A DNA stretch of 64,000 nt, from NCBI GenBank assembly GCA_902800345.1, contig CADCDO010000006.1, positions 47,023 through 111,022 on the forward strand, given 5' to 3'. The notes beneath the pieces are model-generated. The model was not told the origin of the DNA. It worked only from the letters and a program-made list of their open reading frames with translations, and searched no databases. The DNA comes from Fibrobacter succinogenes (GTDB taxonomy: Bacteria; Fibrobacterota; Fibrobacteria; Fibrobacterales; Fibrobacteraceae). A program made the translations under genes and the position numbers. Positions 26,047-35,336 of this stretch are shown one piece after another. Within the stretch, counting starts at the first letter, position 1, and every line of letters starts with the position of its first letter.

Positions 26047-27300
26047 ATGAAAAAACTTTATAGTTTGTTTGCTCTCGTGGCGCTTTTGTTTGCCGCATGT
26101 TCCGAAAATGCATCGTCAATTTCGGGTTCGACGAGTGTTCCGAATATGGGAAATAATTTAACGCCTGAATCGCCTGTGTTGTGCAGCACGATTGGCGTAA
26201 CGGATTCCCTGGAAGCCATAGAAAAAGGGTGTATATGGTCGCCTGATATGTGGAACCGTACATCGGGATACCGCGTGCGCACCGGTTACGATAACGGGAC
26301 GAATACTTCGGGTATTTGGACTTGGCATACAGAACCGGGAACTTATGAGAATGCTCGATTTGAATGGCCTGGAATGGCTACGGCAGAATATGATTCGATG
26401 GCGCTTGCCGATGTTATAGACAAGTGTGATGGTAGCTTGTGTGGAAAGATTGTATATGAACCAAATGAAAATGAAATCGATTCGGAGGATGCATCTGTCG
26501 CGCCTAGTGCTTATGTCGAATTCTATTTTGCGGGAAAGGATTCTTTGGGTAATATAGAAGAAGCTGATGTCAGCGCCATGAAAGGAATTTGTGTTGAATT
26601 TTCGGGGAATCTTTCTTACTTGGGACTTTTACCCAGTGATTCGATTGCTGATTTGAATGACTACTTTATTAATGGTATTAATTTATCTACATTGAGAGAT
26701 CCTGATATTTCTTGGCCTAAAACCAAAGAGGTGTGTTTTGCTTGGTATCGTTTTGAACGGTATGGATCTGATAATTATCGTGTGCCAATTGAAGACGTTA
26801 TAGCCCATTTAAAGGGAGTGCGTTTTGGATTGGATTATGGTACAGAATTTAATATTGTAAGTATAGGTCGGTATCATTTACCTAATTTTTCAACTAATCT
26901 TCATCCTGTCGATGAAACTTGTGTGCCGATTGGAGCAGATTCGTATACCTGTGATTGCGAATTTTCGCAATACCTTGATATGGTTCTTAAGGATAATGAA
27001 TTGATACATTTTATGATAAGGGCACAAGAGACTGATTTGGTGTCATATTCTGTTTTGACGAATGAATGCATTGATAGAACTTGTGATAGTTTGTCTAAGC
27101 AATCGCATGATGCTGAACCAGTTGGTTCTCTTATTTGTGAGAATCCGTTTCCTGTAATGATTAAGTGTGCAGATGGAAATTCCAGTGAATCGCAAGAGTA
27201 TATTGCTAAAGAAAACGATGCGAAATTTGATGTGACACTTGAAAAAGGAATTGCCGCTGTTGATTCCCTTTTCAACTACTGCATGTCTTTAAGTGATTGA
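26047..27300 (+). CDS. Lipoprotein partnered with the TIGR02147 regulator
   Basis: 417 residues. The signal peptide ends in LLFAAC (Cys18). There is no long poly-Ser linker, unlike other lipoproteins here. The segment GIWTWHTEPGTYENARFEWP and the later KGICVEFSGN, PKTKEVCFAWYRFERYG and RFGLDYGTEFNIVSIG match a beta-sandwich layout like carbohydrate-binding modules; this is a guess from pattern only. Ten or more Cys suggest disulfides in the C-terminal 120 residues. It is co-transcribed with the upstream regulator and ends at a good terminator. Confidence 0.7.
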   Translation: MKKLYSLFALVALLFAACSENASSISGSTSVPNMGNNLTPESPVLCSTIGVTDSLEAIEKGCIWSPDMWNRTSGYRVRTGYDNGTNTSGIWTWHTEPGTYENARFEWPGMATAEYDSMALADVIDKCDGSLCGKIVYEPNENEIDSEDASVAPSAYVEFYFAGKDSLGNIEEADVSAMKGICVEFSGNLSYLGLLPSDSIADLNDYFINGINLSTLRDPDISWPKTKEVCFAWYRFERYGSDNYRVPIEDVIAHLKGVRFGLDYGTEFNIVSIGRYHLPNFSTNLHPVDETCVPIGADSYTCDCEFSQYLDMVLKDNELIHFMIRAQETDLVSYSVLTNECIDRTCDSLSKQSHDAEPVGSLICENPFPVMIKCADGNSSESQEYIAKENDAKFDVTLEKGIAAVDSLFNYCMSLSD

Positions 27301-27329
27301 TTCATAGTTGTAGGGGGAAAGAAAAAAGG

Positions 27330-27356
27330 TGACCAGAGAAATCTGGTCATTTTTTT
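27330..27356 (+). terminator. Intrinsic terminator
   Basis: TGACCAGA (27330-27337), GAAA loop, TCTGGTCA (27342-27349), then seven T. A very similar stem-GAAA-stem terminator ends the next gene at 28631. Confidence 0.85.
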
Positions 27357-27425
27357 CTGAAAATTCCCTTTTTTTTCCTTTTTTTTTGTATATTGGCCCC
27401 GCAAACTTTTAAGTTGGAGTGATCT

Positions 27426-28595
27426 ATGAATTGTAAAAAAATAGGTTTAGGCCTTTCATTATCTATGGCAATGGGTTTTATGGCTTGTGGCGATGACTCT
27501 TCGTCCCCGGTTTTGCCCGCCAATACCACGGTCGGAACAGAATCTTCATCTAGTGTTGGTTCCGCCGCTCCAGAATCTAGCGCCGATGTTGCCAGTTCTT
27601 CTAGTGTTGCCGAACAACCTTCCAGTTCTTCTGTTGCAGAAGCTGAACCTTGTGCATTTGCCGCAACGGACAATGTTTGGACGATTTCGTACAAGGGTAG
27701 CGATGGCAAGAACAGCGCAAAGATTACGACCGTCTATGAAATCAATGGCGATGACCTCGTTATCCGTGATTCCATCCGCTATACGGGCAGCATGACCAGC
27801 ATGATGTGCAGCATTGAACCTACTGCTTCAAACGCGTCTTCGGACAAGAATTTCGTTGGCGAACGTTCCTGTGATTCTGATGGCAACACTGTTATCTACG
27901 TTTCTACCACAACTCAGAAGGGGTACTTTGCAGGCAACGCTCGTGAAACATTCTTTACGACAGTGCAGAACGCTTGCAAGGTGGCGGTTAATGGCGGCAG
28001 TTACGAGAAAGTCGCCTTCGCTCCGGTGACCAAGTGCGACTTCACCATTGACGATGCCGAATGGAGCTACTTCTATAAGGACGAAGGCCAGAATGGCGAT
28101 TCTATCCCCATGAAAAAGCTTCTTTTCCCGGATCCGGAAGATGGCCGTTATGTCAATATGAAATACTCGATTTATCCGATGTCTCATATTGAATGCGTTT
28201 CCAAGAACTTCGCCGATTTCAGCGGAATCCATTATTGCTCCGCTGATGCGTTCTTGAATATTGCTTCTTCGACCACGACTTTCAGCAAGGAATCTCTCTT
28301 TGAAATGGAGCAGAAATCTTGCAAGGAATTTTTGCCGAAGGATGCGGTAACACCGTCCGATTCCAGCGCAAACGCTACAACCGCTAGCGATTCCACTGCA
28401 ACCAATACCAGTATTACTGATTCTACCGCAACAAATACAGGTACAACTCCCACTGGAGACATGGTTTCTTGCGACATCCCGGGAGTTTTAGGCGAATGCA
28501 TCGAATTCCCTGCCGGTAGCGACGAAGCCGCCGGATTGACTGCCCAGTGTGTGTCCTTGATGGAAGGCACGCTCGGCACTGGCTGCGCTAAGTAA
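27426..28595 (+). CDS. Poly-Ser lipoprotein of unknown function
   Basis: 389 residues. The signal peptide with lipobox MGFMAC (Cys21) is followed by an SSSS-rich linker (22-75). The main part has two related segments beginning CAFAATDNVWTISYKG and CDFTIDDAEWSYFYKDEG, each followed by a Cys in a 'SxxxCS/CVSKNF' context, so it looks like a tandem of two similar domains. A second Thr/Ser/Asp-rich linker (about 318-348) precedes a Cys-bounded tail. Family not recognised; probably a surface protein. Confidence 0.75.
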   Translation: MNCKKIGLGLSLSMAMGFMACGDDSSSPVLPANTTVGTESSSSVGSAAPESSADVASSSSVAEQPSSSSVAEAEPCAFAATDNVWTISYKGSDGKNSAKITTVYEINGDDLVIRDSIRYTGSMTSMMCSIEPTASNASSDKNFVGERSCDSDGNTVIYVSTTTQKGYFAGNARETFFTTVQNACKVAVNGGSYEKVAFAPVTKCDFTIDDAEWSYFYKDEGQNGDSIPMKKLLFPDPEDGRYVNMKYSIYPMSHIECVSKNFADFSGIHYCSADAFLNIASSTTTFSKESLFEMEQKSCKEFLPKDAVTPSDSSANATTASDSTATNTSITDSTATNTGTTPTGDMVSCDIPGVLGECIEFPAGSDEAAGLTAQCVSLMEGTLGTGCAK

Positions 28596-28630
28596 TATTA
28601 GAAACGCTCGCGCTAGAGACAATTAAAAAG

Positions 28631-28656
28631 GCGACCGGAGAAATCCGGTCGCTTTT
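28631..28656 (+). terminator. Intrinsic terminator
   Basis: GCGACCGGA (28631-28639), GAAA loop, TCCGGTCGC (28644-28652), then TTTT. Confidence 0.85.
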
Positions 28657-28662
28657 ATACTG

Positions 28663-28900
28663 TCATCCTGAGCCCATTCGACTTCGCTCAGGGTAAACTC
28701 CGCCCGTGAGGGCGTAGATCGAAGGATCTAGTTGCTTTATGCGAGAGCCTTGATCTGTGAGCCTCAAGCGACTCGTATTGCGATTTCATCGCATAAATCG
28801 GCGCCTCAACAATAGAAACAAGCAAGCTTGTTTCTGCTGTACTCGGCTTGGGTTTATTTAACGAGTCGTGGAGGTGAGAGCACTTGCCTGTCGTAGGTTC
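28663..28900. repeat. Repeat-rich gap between lipoprotein and leuB
   Basis: It begins with a TCATCCTGAG...GAAGGATCTAG element (28663-28731). Two variable hairpins follow, TGCGATTTCATCGCA (about 28779-28793) and AGAAACAAGCAAGCTTGTTTCT (about 28816-28837), enclosed by an 8-bp inverted pair CGACTCGT (28769) and ACGAGTCG (28861). No gene is seen. Confidence 0.5.
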
Positions 28901-28910
28901 TTAGTTACAC

Positions 28911-30032
<1,122 letters not shown>

Positions 30033-30081
30033 TCAAATTTAGTAAAATTATGGGTGAGGAGCGCTTTTTTGCGGGTGATGT

Positions 30082-31242
30082 ATGCTTTATAGAGTTCTGG
30101 TTCTTTTGATTTTAACGGTTTTGGCAGGGTGTGGCCAGCAGGCCGAGACGGCTGATACGAAAAAGAAGCCTGTGCAAATGCCTGCCGAACCTCCTGTTTC
30201 GTTTAAGACCTATAGCGTCATGGATTCTGCCAATCTCGAAAAATTTTTTGAGTTTGACGAAAAAAAGACCATGTACAGCAAGGAAATCCAGAAGGTCCTA
30301 GATGATATCGAACTCCTGTTTGGAAAGCGCGATTCGTCTGATATATTGGATAGTAGTAAGCAGATTTATTATAAGGTCTGTTATTCCGATGTTGATAGTT
30401 TTACCGTCAGGCATCCGTGTTCTCTGGATTCCACGTTGCTTGTAAATATCGTGAGAAAGTTCAACTATGTTGATTCGTTAAGGGGGATCAAAGTAAAGCT
30501 TGACTTGATTGCGTATTCGAAATCAAGTGATTTTCTGGAAAGTTCGAAAATGTACCTGAACGAGGATGGTTCCATTGAGTCCATGTGCTCTTCAAAAGAT
30601 GGACAGAAGTGCGATAGTCTGTTTGTTGCCGCAGCTGTTTCAAAGAAACTTTTTCCCGATATTGCGTTCCCGGAAGGTAGCAATCATTTAGTTTGGACTA
30701 GTCCTAAGCTATTCAGTGAGAGTATAGACGAGTCGTCTTTTGTCGAAAAATTTGAAATAGATTCTTTTCTGACTTCACGGAATGAGTGGTTAATAGAGCG
30801 AAGGTATCGAAAAGAAGAACGTAACTCTATTATTCCTTTTGAAATGTGCTACGAAGACGGTTTTGCCAAACCTTGCGGGCTTACCGAGGAACTTTATTCC
30901 CGTGTAAAAGAGTCCATGGAACAAAATAATTTCAAAATCGTTGCCGTGACGTTCCAGAGGACTCTAACCGTCAATGAATTTGCCTACGGCGCGATGTCCA
31001 GTAAGCATTTCTGCAAGTCCAAAGACGGCTCCCGGTGTAGCGAACTTTATGCATTGGTTTATAGGCATTATGCCGCCGAAGATATATATGGCAGCTTTTT
31101 TGCCTTGTACCGTTTTGATCTGAATGATTTTACGTTTATACAAGAAGACTTGGGCGACGGGGACTTCATTAATGGATACGAACGAGACTTGTATCGAAAA
31201 GACGGCACTTTTGTAGCCCGAGAAAAAAAAGCCAAAAATTAA
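30082..31242 (+). CDS. Lipoprotein of unknown function
   Basis: 386 residues. The lipobox is VLAGC (Cys17). The mature protein has two comparable halves: each shows a Cys-containing strand (YYKVCYSDVDSFTVRHPCS and IIPFEMCYEDGFAKPCGL), a helix, and a Cys pair before the next strand (ESMCSSKDGQKCDSLF and KHFCKSKDGSRCSELY). This internal duplication suggests two copies of one disulfide-stabilised domain. I do not recognise the family. It converges with the xylanase gene, overlapping its stop by 4 nt. Confidence 0.7.
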   Translation: MLYRVLVLLILTVLAGCGQQAETADTKKKPVQMPAEPPVSFKTYSVMDSANLEKFFEFDEKKTMYSKEIQKVLDDIELLFGKRDSSDILDSSKQIYYKVCYSDVDSFTVRHPCSLDSTLLVNIVRKFNYVDSLRGIKVKLDLIAYSKSSDFLESSKMYLNEDGSIESMCSSKDGQKCDSLFVAAAVSKKLFPDIAFPEGSNHLVWTSPKLFSESIDESSFVEKFEIDSFLTSRNEWLIERRYRKEERNSIIPFEMCYEDGFAKPCGLTEELYSRVKESMEQNNFKIVAVTFQRTLTVNEFAYGAMSSKHFCKSKDGSRCSELYALVYRHYAAEDIYGSFFALYRFDLNDFTFIQEDLGDGDFINGYERDLYRKDGTFVAREKKAKN

Positions 31243-32513
31243 CGTGCAATCCGCACTTGTTTTACGGTGCCGTTCCGGACGGAGCGGAGCATGTAGATAC
31301 CTTGGGTCTTGATGTCGCTGGTATTCTGGAGTACGGAAACGGCCTCGTCGATAGTGTAGGCGCGCAGGCGGCCGAGTCGGACGCCGTTCAGGTCAAACAC
31401 GTCGTATGCCTGGAGGGTATTCGCTTGCAAGTGGAGGCTACTGCCGATTGCAATCGTGGAATCCGCGATAGTCGAATCCCTTGCGGTGGTATCTTCCTGA
31501 AAATTGAAATATTCCTTGAGCCAGGTCATTGCCGGGCGGTCTATGCCATCCTTGATAATGCCGGAACATCCTAGTTCCTTTGCGTTGCAAGATGCCCATG
31601 TCTTGCCATAGATATAGCCCCAAAGGGTAATGCCTGCAATACGCTCCTCTTCCATGAAAAGGGGGATTTGTTCTGAATAGCATTTTTTCTGAATATCGTC
31701 GTTCACGGTTCCTATATCGTATTCGGTAATGTACAATGGAATCTGCGTACTGTCAATAATTTCTTGTAGGTATTTTTTAAGGGTATTGAAGTTGAGACAG
31801 TTTGTCGGGCCGGAGCCCGTTGCCATTAAATCATGTCCTTGCATTCCGTAGCCGTCGACTGGTGCACCGTTCTTTTTGATGGTATTGATAAGATTTATTC
31901 CGACATCTCTTTGCCATTGGAACGTATTGTAGTCGTTGTAAATGAGAATCGCCTTGGACCAGCGCTCGCGAGCCATCTTGAAGGCCGTAGTGACGAAATT
32001 GTAGTCTCCATCGTTGTCACCGCCTAGGGCATCGATAAAGAGATTGCCTCTACCGAATCCAGAGTGGTACTGGTTTGTCGCTGATCGGCCAGCCTCGGTT
32101 ACCACATCGATCATTTCTAGGTCGGGGTAATGTTCCGCGACGGCATCGAACCAGGCGGTAATGGCATCCTTGGTTTCTTCGACATTAAGTTGATTGACCC
32201 AACCTGGGTAGTGTGTGCCCCATACGAGTGTGTTGAACTTGAACAGGACTCCATTCTCTTTTGCCCAGTTGTAAATGGCATCGCACTTGGAAAAATCGTA
32301 TTCGCCACGATTTTTTTCAATTTGAACCCACAGGCATTCGTATTCAGGGGTAATCTGGTTCCAGTATTTCGCGAAATCAGACGGAACTTCGCCATCGACC
32401 GGAATGTTACCGACGAACTTGGCGGCACCGTCGGCAAGGCCGAGGGCAGAAACGCTACTCACTGCCACGCCCCAAAGGGCTAAAAACGCAATTTTTAAGG
32501 TTCTAGAACACAT
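31239..32513 (-). CDS. GH10 endo-xylanase with C-terminal sorting-type domain
   Basis: 424 residues. A signal peptide (about 1-23) precedes a GH10 barrel (25-340): FKFNTLVWGTHYPGW, acid/base region IDVVTEAGRS with Glu140, nucleophile YITEYDIG with Glu264, and ITLWGYIYGKTW. In GH10 the residue before the acid/base Glu is nearly always Asn; here it is Thr139, which could lower or change activity. A Ser/Thr/Asp linker (341-357) leads to a C-terminal module (365-424) ending VFDLNGVRLGRL and GIYMLRSVRNGTVKQVRI, like the type IX-style sorting modules of Fibrobacter secreted enzymes. It is divergent from a CE4 esterase bearing the same tail. Confidence 0.85.
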   Translation of the reverse strand: MCSRTLKIAFLALWGVAVSSVSALGLADGAAKFVGNIPVDGEVPSDFAKYWNQITPEYECLWVQIEKNRGEYDFSKCDAIYNWAKENGVLFKFNTLVWGTHYPGWVNQLNVEETKDAITAWFDAVAEHYPDLEMIDVVTEAGRSATNQYHSGFGRGNLFIDALGGDNDGDYNFVTTAFKMARERWSKAILIYNDYNTFQWQRDVGINLINTIKKNGAPVDGYGMQGHDLMATGSGPTNCLNFNTLKKYLQEIIDSTQIPLYITEYDIGTVNDDIQKKCYSEQIPLFMEEERIAGITLWGYIYGKTWASCNAKELGCSGIIKDGIDRPAMTWLKEYFNFQEDTTARDSTIADSTIAIGSSLHLQANTLQAYDVFDLNGVRLGRLRAYTIDEAVSVLQNTSDIKTQGIYMLRSVRNGTVKQVRIAR

Positions 32514-32640
32514 AATTTACCAATATAAACATACTTTCACTTTGCGGATAAATGTCCAATGTGGCGATGTTTACCATTGACAAAACGTCCACAACCTACG
32601 GTCATGAACTATATTTATTGATATCTAATGGATTAGGATT
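32514..32640. promoter_or_regulatory. Divergent promoter region of xylanase and CE4 genes
   Basis: 127 bp between two divergent hydrolase genes. AT-rich, with candidate -10 words on both sides (TATATTTATTG near 32609 on plus). No known operator was recognised. Common control of the two genes is inferred from the arrangement. Confidence 0.35.
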
Positions 32641-33951
32641 ATGAAAATATTTTTTCTGAAAAGAACAATGCGTGCCGCGGTTGTGGCGAGCTCTGTTTCC
32701 CTTAGTTTGGCAGGACTTTGTATGGCAGAAACTCCTATAAAAACCATTCCTTGGAACGGCTATGTCGGGGCAGTAAGTTTTACCTTTGACGACGCGCTTG
32801 CGAATCAGCCGCAGAACTTGAAACCGATACTGGATGAGTTACCGGATGTCCACGTGACGTTCTTCCTCACGGATATGGGGAATGGACTGAAGCAAGATGC
32901 CGCGGGATTTGCCGCGCTTGCAAAAGCGGGAAACGAAATCGGGAACCATACCAAGACGCATCCGCATTTGACAGGAGTCAGCGCTGGGGAACTTGAAGAT
33001 GAAATTGTCAAGTATGCAAATACGATTGAAAGTACGCTTGCGGAACTGGGCGCAGATGTGACGGTGACCTCGCTTGCAACTCCTTTTTGTGAAAATAACG
33101 ACAAAGTAAAGAATGTCATCGCAAAACGGCATTTTATCAACCGCGATTGCGGATGGCATGGCCGCAACGAATGGGATGTGGAACCGGACTGGATGAGTAT
33201 TCAGGCAAAAGTTTGGACGCGTTCGGGAGCTACGGTGCCTGAGATGCTTTCGGCTCTCGATACGGCTGCGTTTATCGGTAATTTCGGGGGTGCGCAACCA
33301 TGGGAAGTCCAAGTGAAGGGCGGTTCATGGCTCGTTGTCTTGAATCATGGCGTCACGGATGATACGGGTGATGATTATTCGATCAACCCCTCGGATATCA
33401 AGAAAATTTTCGAGCACGCCATTGAAAATAAATTATGGATTGCTCCGTTTGGAACCGTTGGGGCTTATCACCGGGCTCATTTTGTGGTTGACGCCGCAAC
33501 TTTGACTGCGACGGAAGACGGCTTTACGGTGAACTGGGAAATCCCGAATGAACACATGCCGAAAAGTGTTCCGTTGCGCGTGAAAATCGATACGAAGAGC
33601 GTTGGCGAAAATGCAGTCGTGGAGCAGGCAGGCAAGAAACTTGCTCCCGAGAGCGATGGCTCCTACATTATCGAGTTCATGGCGAAGAGCCTCAAGGTGC
33701 GTAAAGCCGGTTCAGATGATGTTCCCGGCGATTCCACTGTCGTTAAGGATTCGACTGCCGTTCTTCGCAAAATGACGTTTGCTAATTTGACTTGGACAAA
33801 GTTTTCCTTGTTCGATTTGAACGGGAATTGTCTTGGCGAGACGAATGGCTGGAATGTTCCCGTCAATTACCCCCAGGGCGCTTATGTCATTCGTGCAGAG
33901 GCCTTAGGGCGCCCTGCCGCAACGAGAATGGTTTATGTTCCGAACCGCTAG
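32641..33951 (+). CDS. CE4-type polysaccharide deacetylase/acetylxylan esterase
   Basis: 436 residues with signal peptide (cleavage near CMA|ET). NodB-homology motifs: GAVSFTFDDA (motif 1 with metal-binding Asp), NEIGNHTKTHPHL (motif 2, HxxxH form), and a VVLNHGVTDD motif late in the domain. CE4 enzymes remove acetyl groups from xylan, chitin or peptidoglycan; pairing with a divergent xylanase favours xylan. Residues about 280-345 form a small beta module; a Ser/Thr/Asp linker follows; the last 60 residues (FSLFDLNGNCLGE ... GAYVIRAEALGR) repeat the sorting-type tail of the xylanase. Confidence 0.8.
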   Translation: MKIFFLKRTMRAAVVASSVSLSLAGLCMAETPIKTIPWNGYVGAVSFTFDDALANQPQNLKPILDELPDVHVTFFLTDMGNGLKQDAAGFAALAKAGNEIGNHTKTHPHLTGVSAGELEDEIVKYANTIESTLAELGADVTVTSLATPFCENNDKVKNVIAKRHFINRDCGWHGRNEWDVEPDWMSIQAKVWTRSGATVPEMLSALDTAAFIGNFGGAQPWEVQVKGGSWLVVLNHGVTDDTGDDYSINPSDIKKIFEHAIENKLWIAPFGTVGAYHRAHFVVDAATLTATEDGFTVNWEIPNEHMPKSVPLRVKIDTKSVGENAVVEQAGKKLAPESDGSYIIEFMAKSLKVRKAGSDDVPGDSTVVKDSTAVLRKMTFANLTWTKFSLFDLNGNCLGETNGWNVPVNYPQGAYVIRAEALGRPAATRMVYVPNR

Positions 33952-34114
33952 GAATAGCGCCTGATTTGCTTATATTATACAATGGAACGAAAAATTTGCA
34001 TTTTTTTCCTTTAAAATGGGTTCTTTTTACAATTGGGCCTTTTTCCACAATTGTAAAATAGCTCTTGCTTATTTATATTAAAGGAGAAAATATCTCTCAT
34101 AAGGAGGTGGGTTA

Positions 34115-35119
34115 ATGTATAAACATTGGAAAAAAGTTTTGCTTGCTTTGACGGCTTTCTTCTGGAACGCTTGCGACAATAGCACTTCGCCGACTACACC
34201 TCAGGTTGTTCCTGATTCATCGAATACCACAACGGAAAGTCCGAGTTCCAGTTCTGCCGTGCAAAATCCTGCATCGAGTTCGGTTGCAGAATCCGCAACA
34301 TCGAGCTCTGCTGCGGTAGCTCCGTCTTCAAGTTCCGTCAAAGAAAAAGTAAGTTCCAGCAGCTTAGACCAGAATGCGGATCTTTACGGCTGCCCGCCTG
34401 ACGTTTGTGGGGCAGAACCTAGTAGCAGTGCTGGCATGATTGCACCCAAGTATGGCGTTTTGATGAGTTCCAGCAGCAAGGGCATGATCGCCCCCAAGTA
34501 TGGCGTCGTGATGAGTTCTAGCAGCAAGGGCATGATTGCCCCCAAGTACGGCGTCGTGATGAGCTCCAGCAGCAAGGGCATGATTACGCCCAAGTATGGC
34601 GCTCCGATAATAACCAGCTCTAGTGGTGGCTTTGAGGCTGTCCCGTTGTACGGAGTCGCGTCGAGCGTTTGCATAAAATCAGAAGGGGATTCGACCTTGA
34701 GTTGTAATGGCGGGTTGACTTGTGTCGAAACGCATCAGGATTCAACGTCTATTCCTAGCTGCTCCGGCGATCAAATTTGTGCAAAATACGGGGTCGTCAT
34801 CATCAAGAATCAGGTTTACAAGTGCGATGACGGCAATGTCTATAACGAAGCGGAATTCAAGGCCCGTTATGACATATTGACTGTTGTTGAAAATGTCAAG
34901 AAAAAAGTCCCTTGCTACAAGAACGGGAATAGCATGGATTGTGACGATGGCGAGTCCTTTGAAGTTTCAAAGGATGGAAATGGGAATGTAATTTACCGTA
35001 GTAAAACCGTAGATTTGAGTGAAAAAGAGTTTTTGAAAAAATACGAAATCCTGGATATGTCACCAGTTCTTTACGGTCCTCCCTGCATGTTCAACGGAAC
35101 GTGTGATGAGGAAAAGTAG
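34115..35119 (+). CDS. Lipoprotein with repeated Tyr-Gly motifs, probable radical SAM substrate
   Basis: 334 residues with lipobox-like FFWNAC (Cys20) and a strong AAGGAGG ribosome site. A poly-Ser linker (34-85) precedes four near-identical 16-residue units GMIAPKYGVVMSSSSK (107-170). Further YG motifs occur at LYGCPP (90), PLYGVAS (178), AKYGVV (about 223) and LYGPPCM near the C-terminus, eight in all. The gene precedes a radical SAM/SPASM enzyme. This matches the 'rSAM/lipoprotein' pairing of Bacteroidetes (TIGR04133/TIGR04134), whose lipoproteins also carry YG-type motifs; that identification is from memory. I infer that the Tyr-Gly sites are modified. Confidence 0.7.
   Translation: MYKHWKKVLLALTAFFWNACDNSTSPTTPQVVPDSSNTTTESPSSSSAVQNPASSSVAESATSSSAAVAPSSSSVKEKVSSSSLDQNADLYGCPPDVCGAEPSSSAGMIAPKYGVLMSSSSKGMIAPKYGVVMSSSSKGMIAPKYGVVMSSSSKGMITPKYGAPIITSSSGGFEAVPLYGVASSVCIKSEGDSTLSCNGGLTCVETHQDSTSIPSCSGDQICAKYGVVIIKNQVYKCDDGNVYNEAEFKARYDILTVVENVKKKVPCYKNGNSMDCDDGESFEVSKDGNGNVIYRSKTVDLSEKEFLKKYEILDMSPVLYGPPCMFNGTCDEEK
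34433..34624. repeat. Four 48-bp coding repeats
   Basis: In-frame tandem units of 48 bp encode GMIAPKYGVxMSSSSK-like peptides. Synonymous differences between units (for example GGC ATG ATT GCA / GGC ATG ATC GCC) suggest selection to keep the peptide. Unit number could vary without frame loss. Confidence 0.85.
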
Positions 35120-35129
35120 TTGTTAGTGT

Positions 35130-35334
35130 TTAGAGCTTAGAACTTAGAGCTTAGAAAATATCTAAGCTCTACCAACTAAAACTTTACTGGATCCTTCACT
35201 ACGTTCAGGATGACGTTACTAAATTCTACTGGCTGAAAAAATTAACATCTCGTCTCTCGTCTTTCGTCTTTCGTCTCTCGTCTTTCGTCTCTCGTCTCTC
35301 GTCTCTCGTCTCTCGTCTTTCGTCTCTCGTCTAA
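35130..35334. repeat. Stacked repeats up to the radical SAM start codon
   Basis: First come inverted TTAGAGC/CTAAGCT heptads (35130-35172), then a TCATCCTGAG-family element (about 35186-35214), then twelve uninterrupted TCTCGTC/TTTCGTC heptads (35248-35331) ending TAA, 2 nt before the ATG at 35337. There is no ribosome-binding site between the array and the start. Confidence 0.8.
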
Positions 35335-35336
35335 AT

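Noticed and set aside
35248..35331. CRISPR array
   Set aside because: The unit is 7 bp with no spacers and no cas genes nearby; this is a simple tandem repeat. The same applies to the other heptad arrays.
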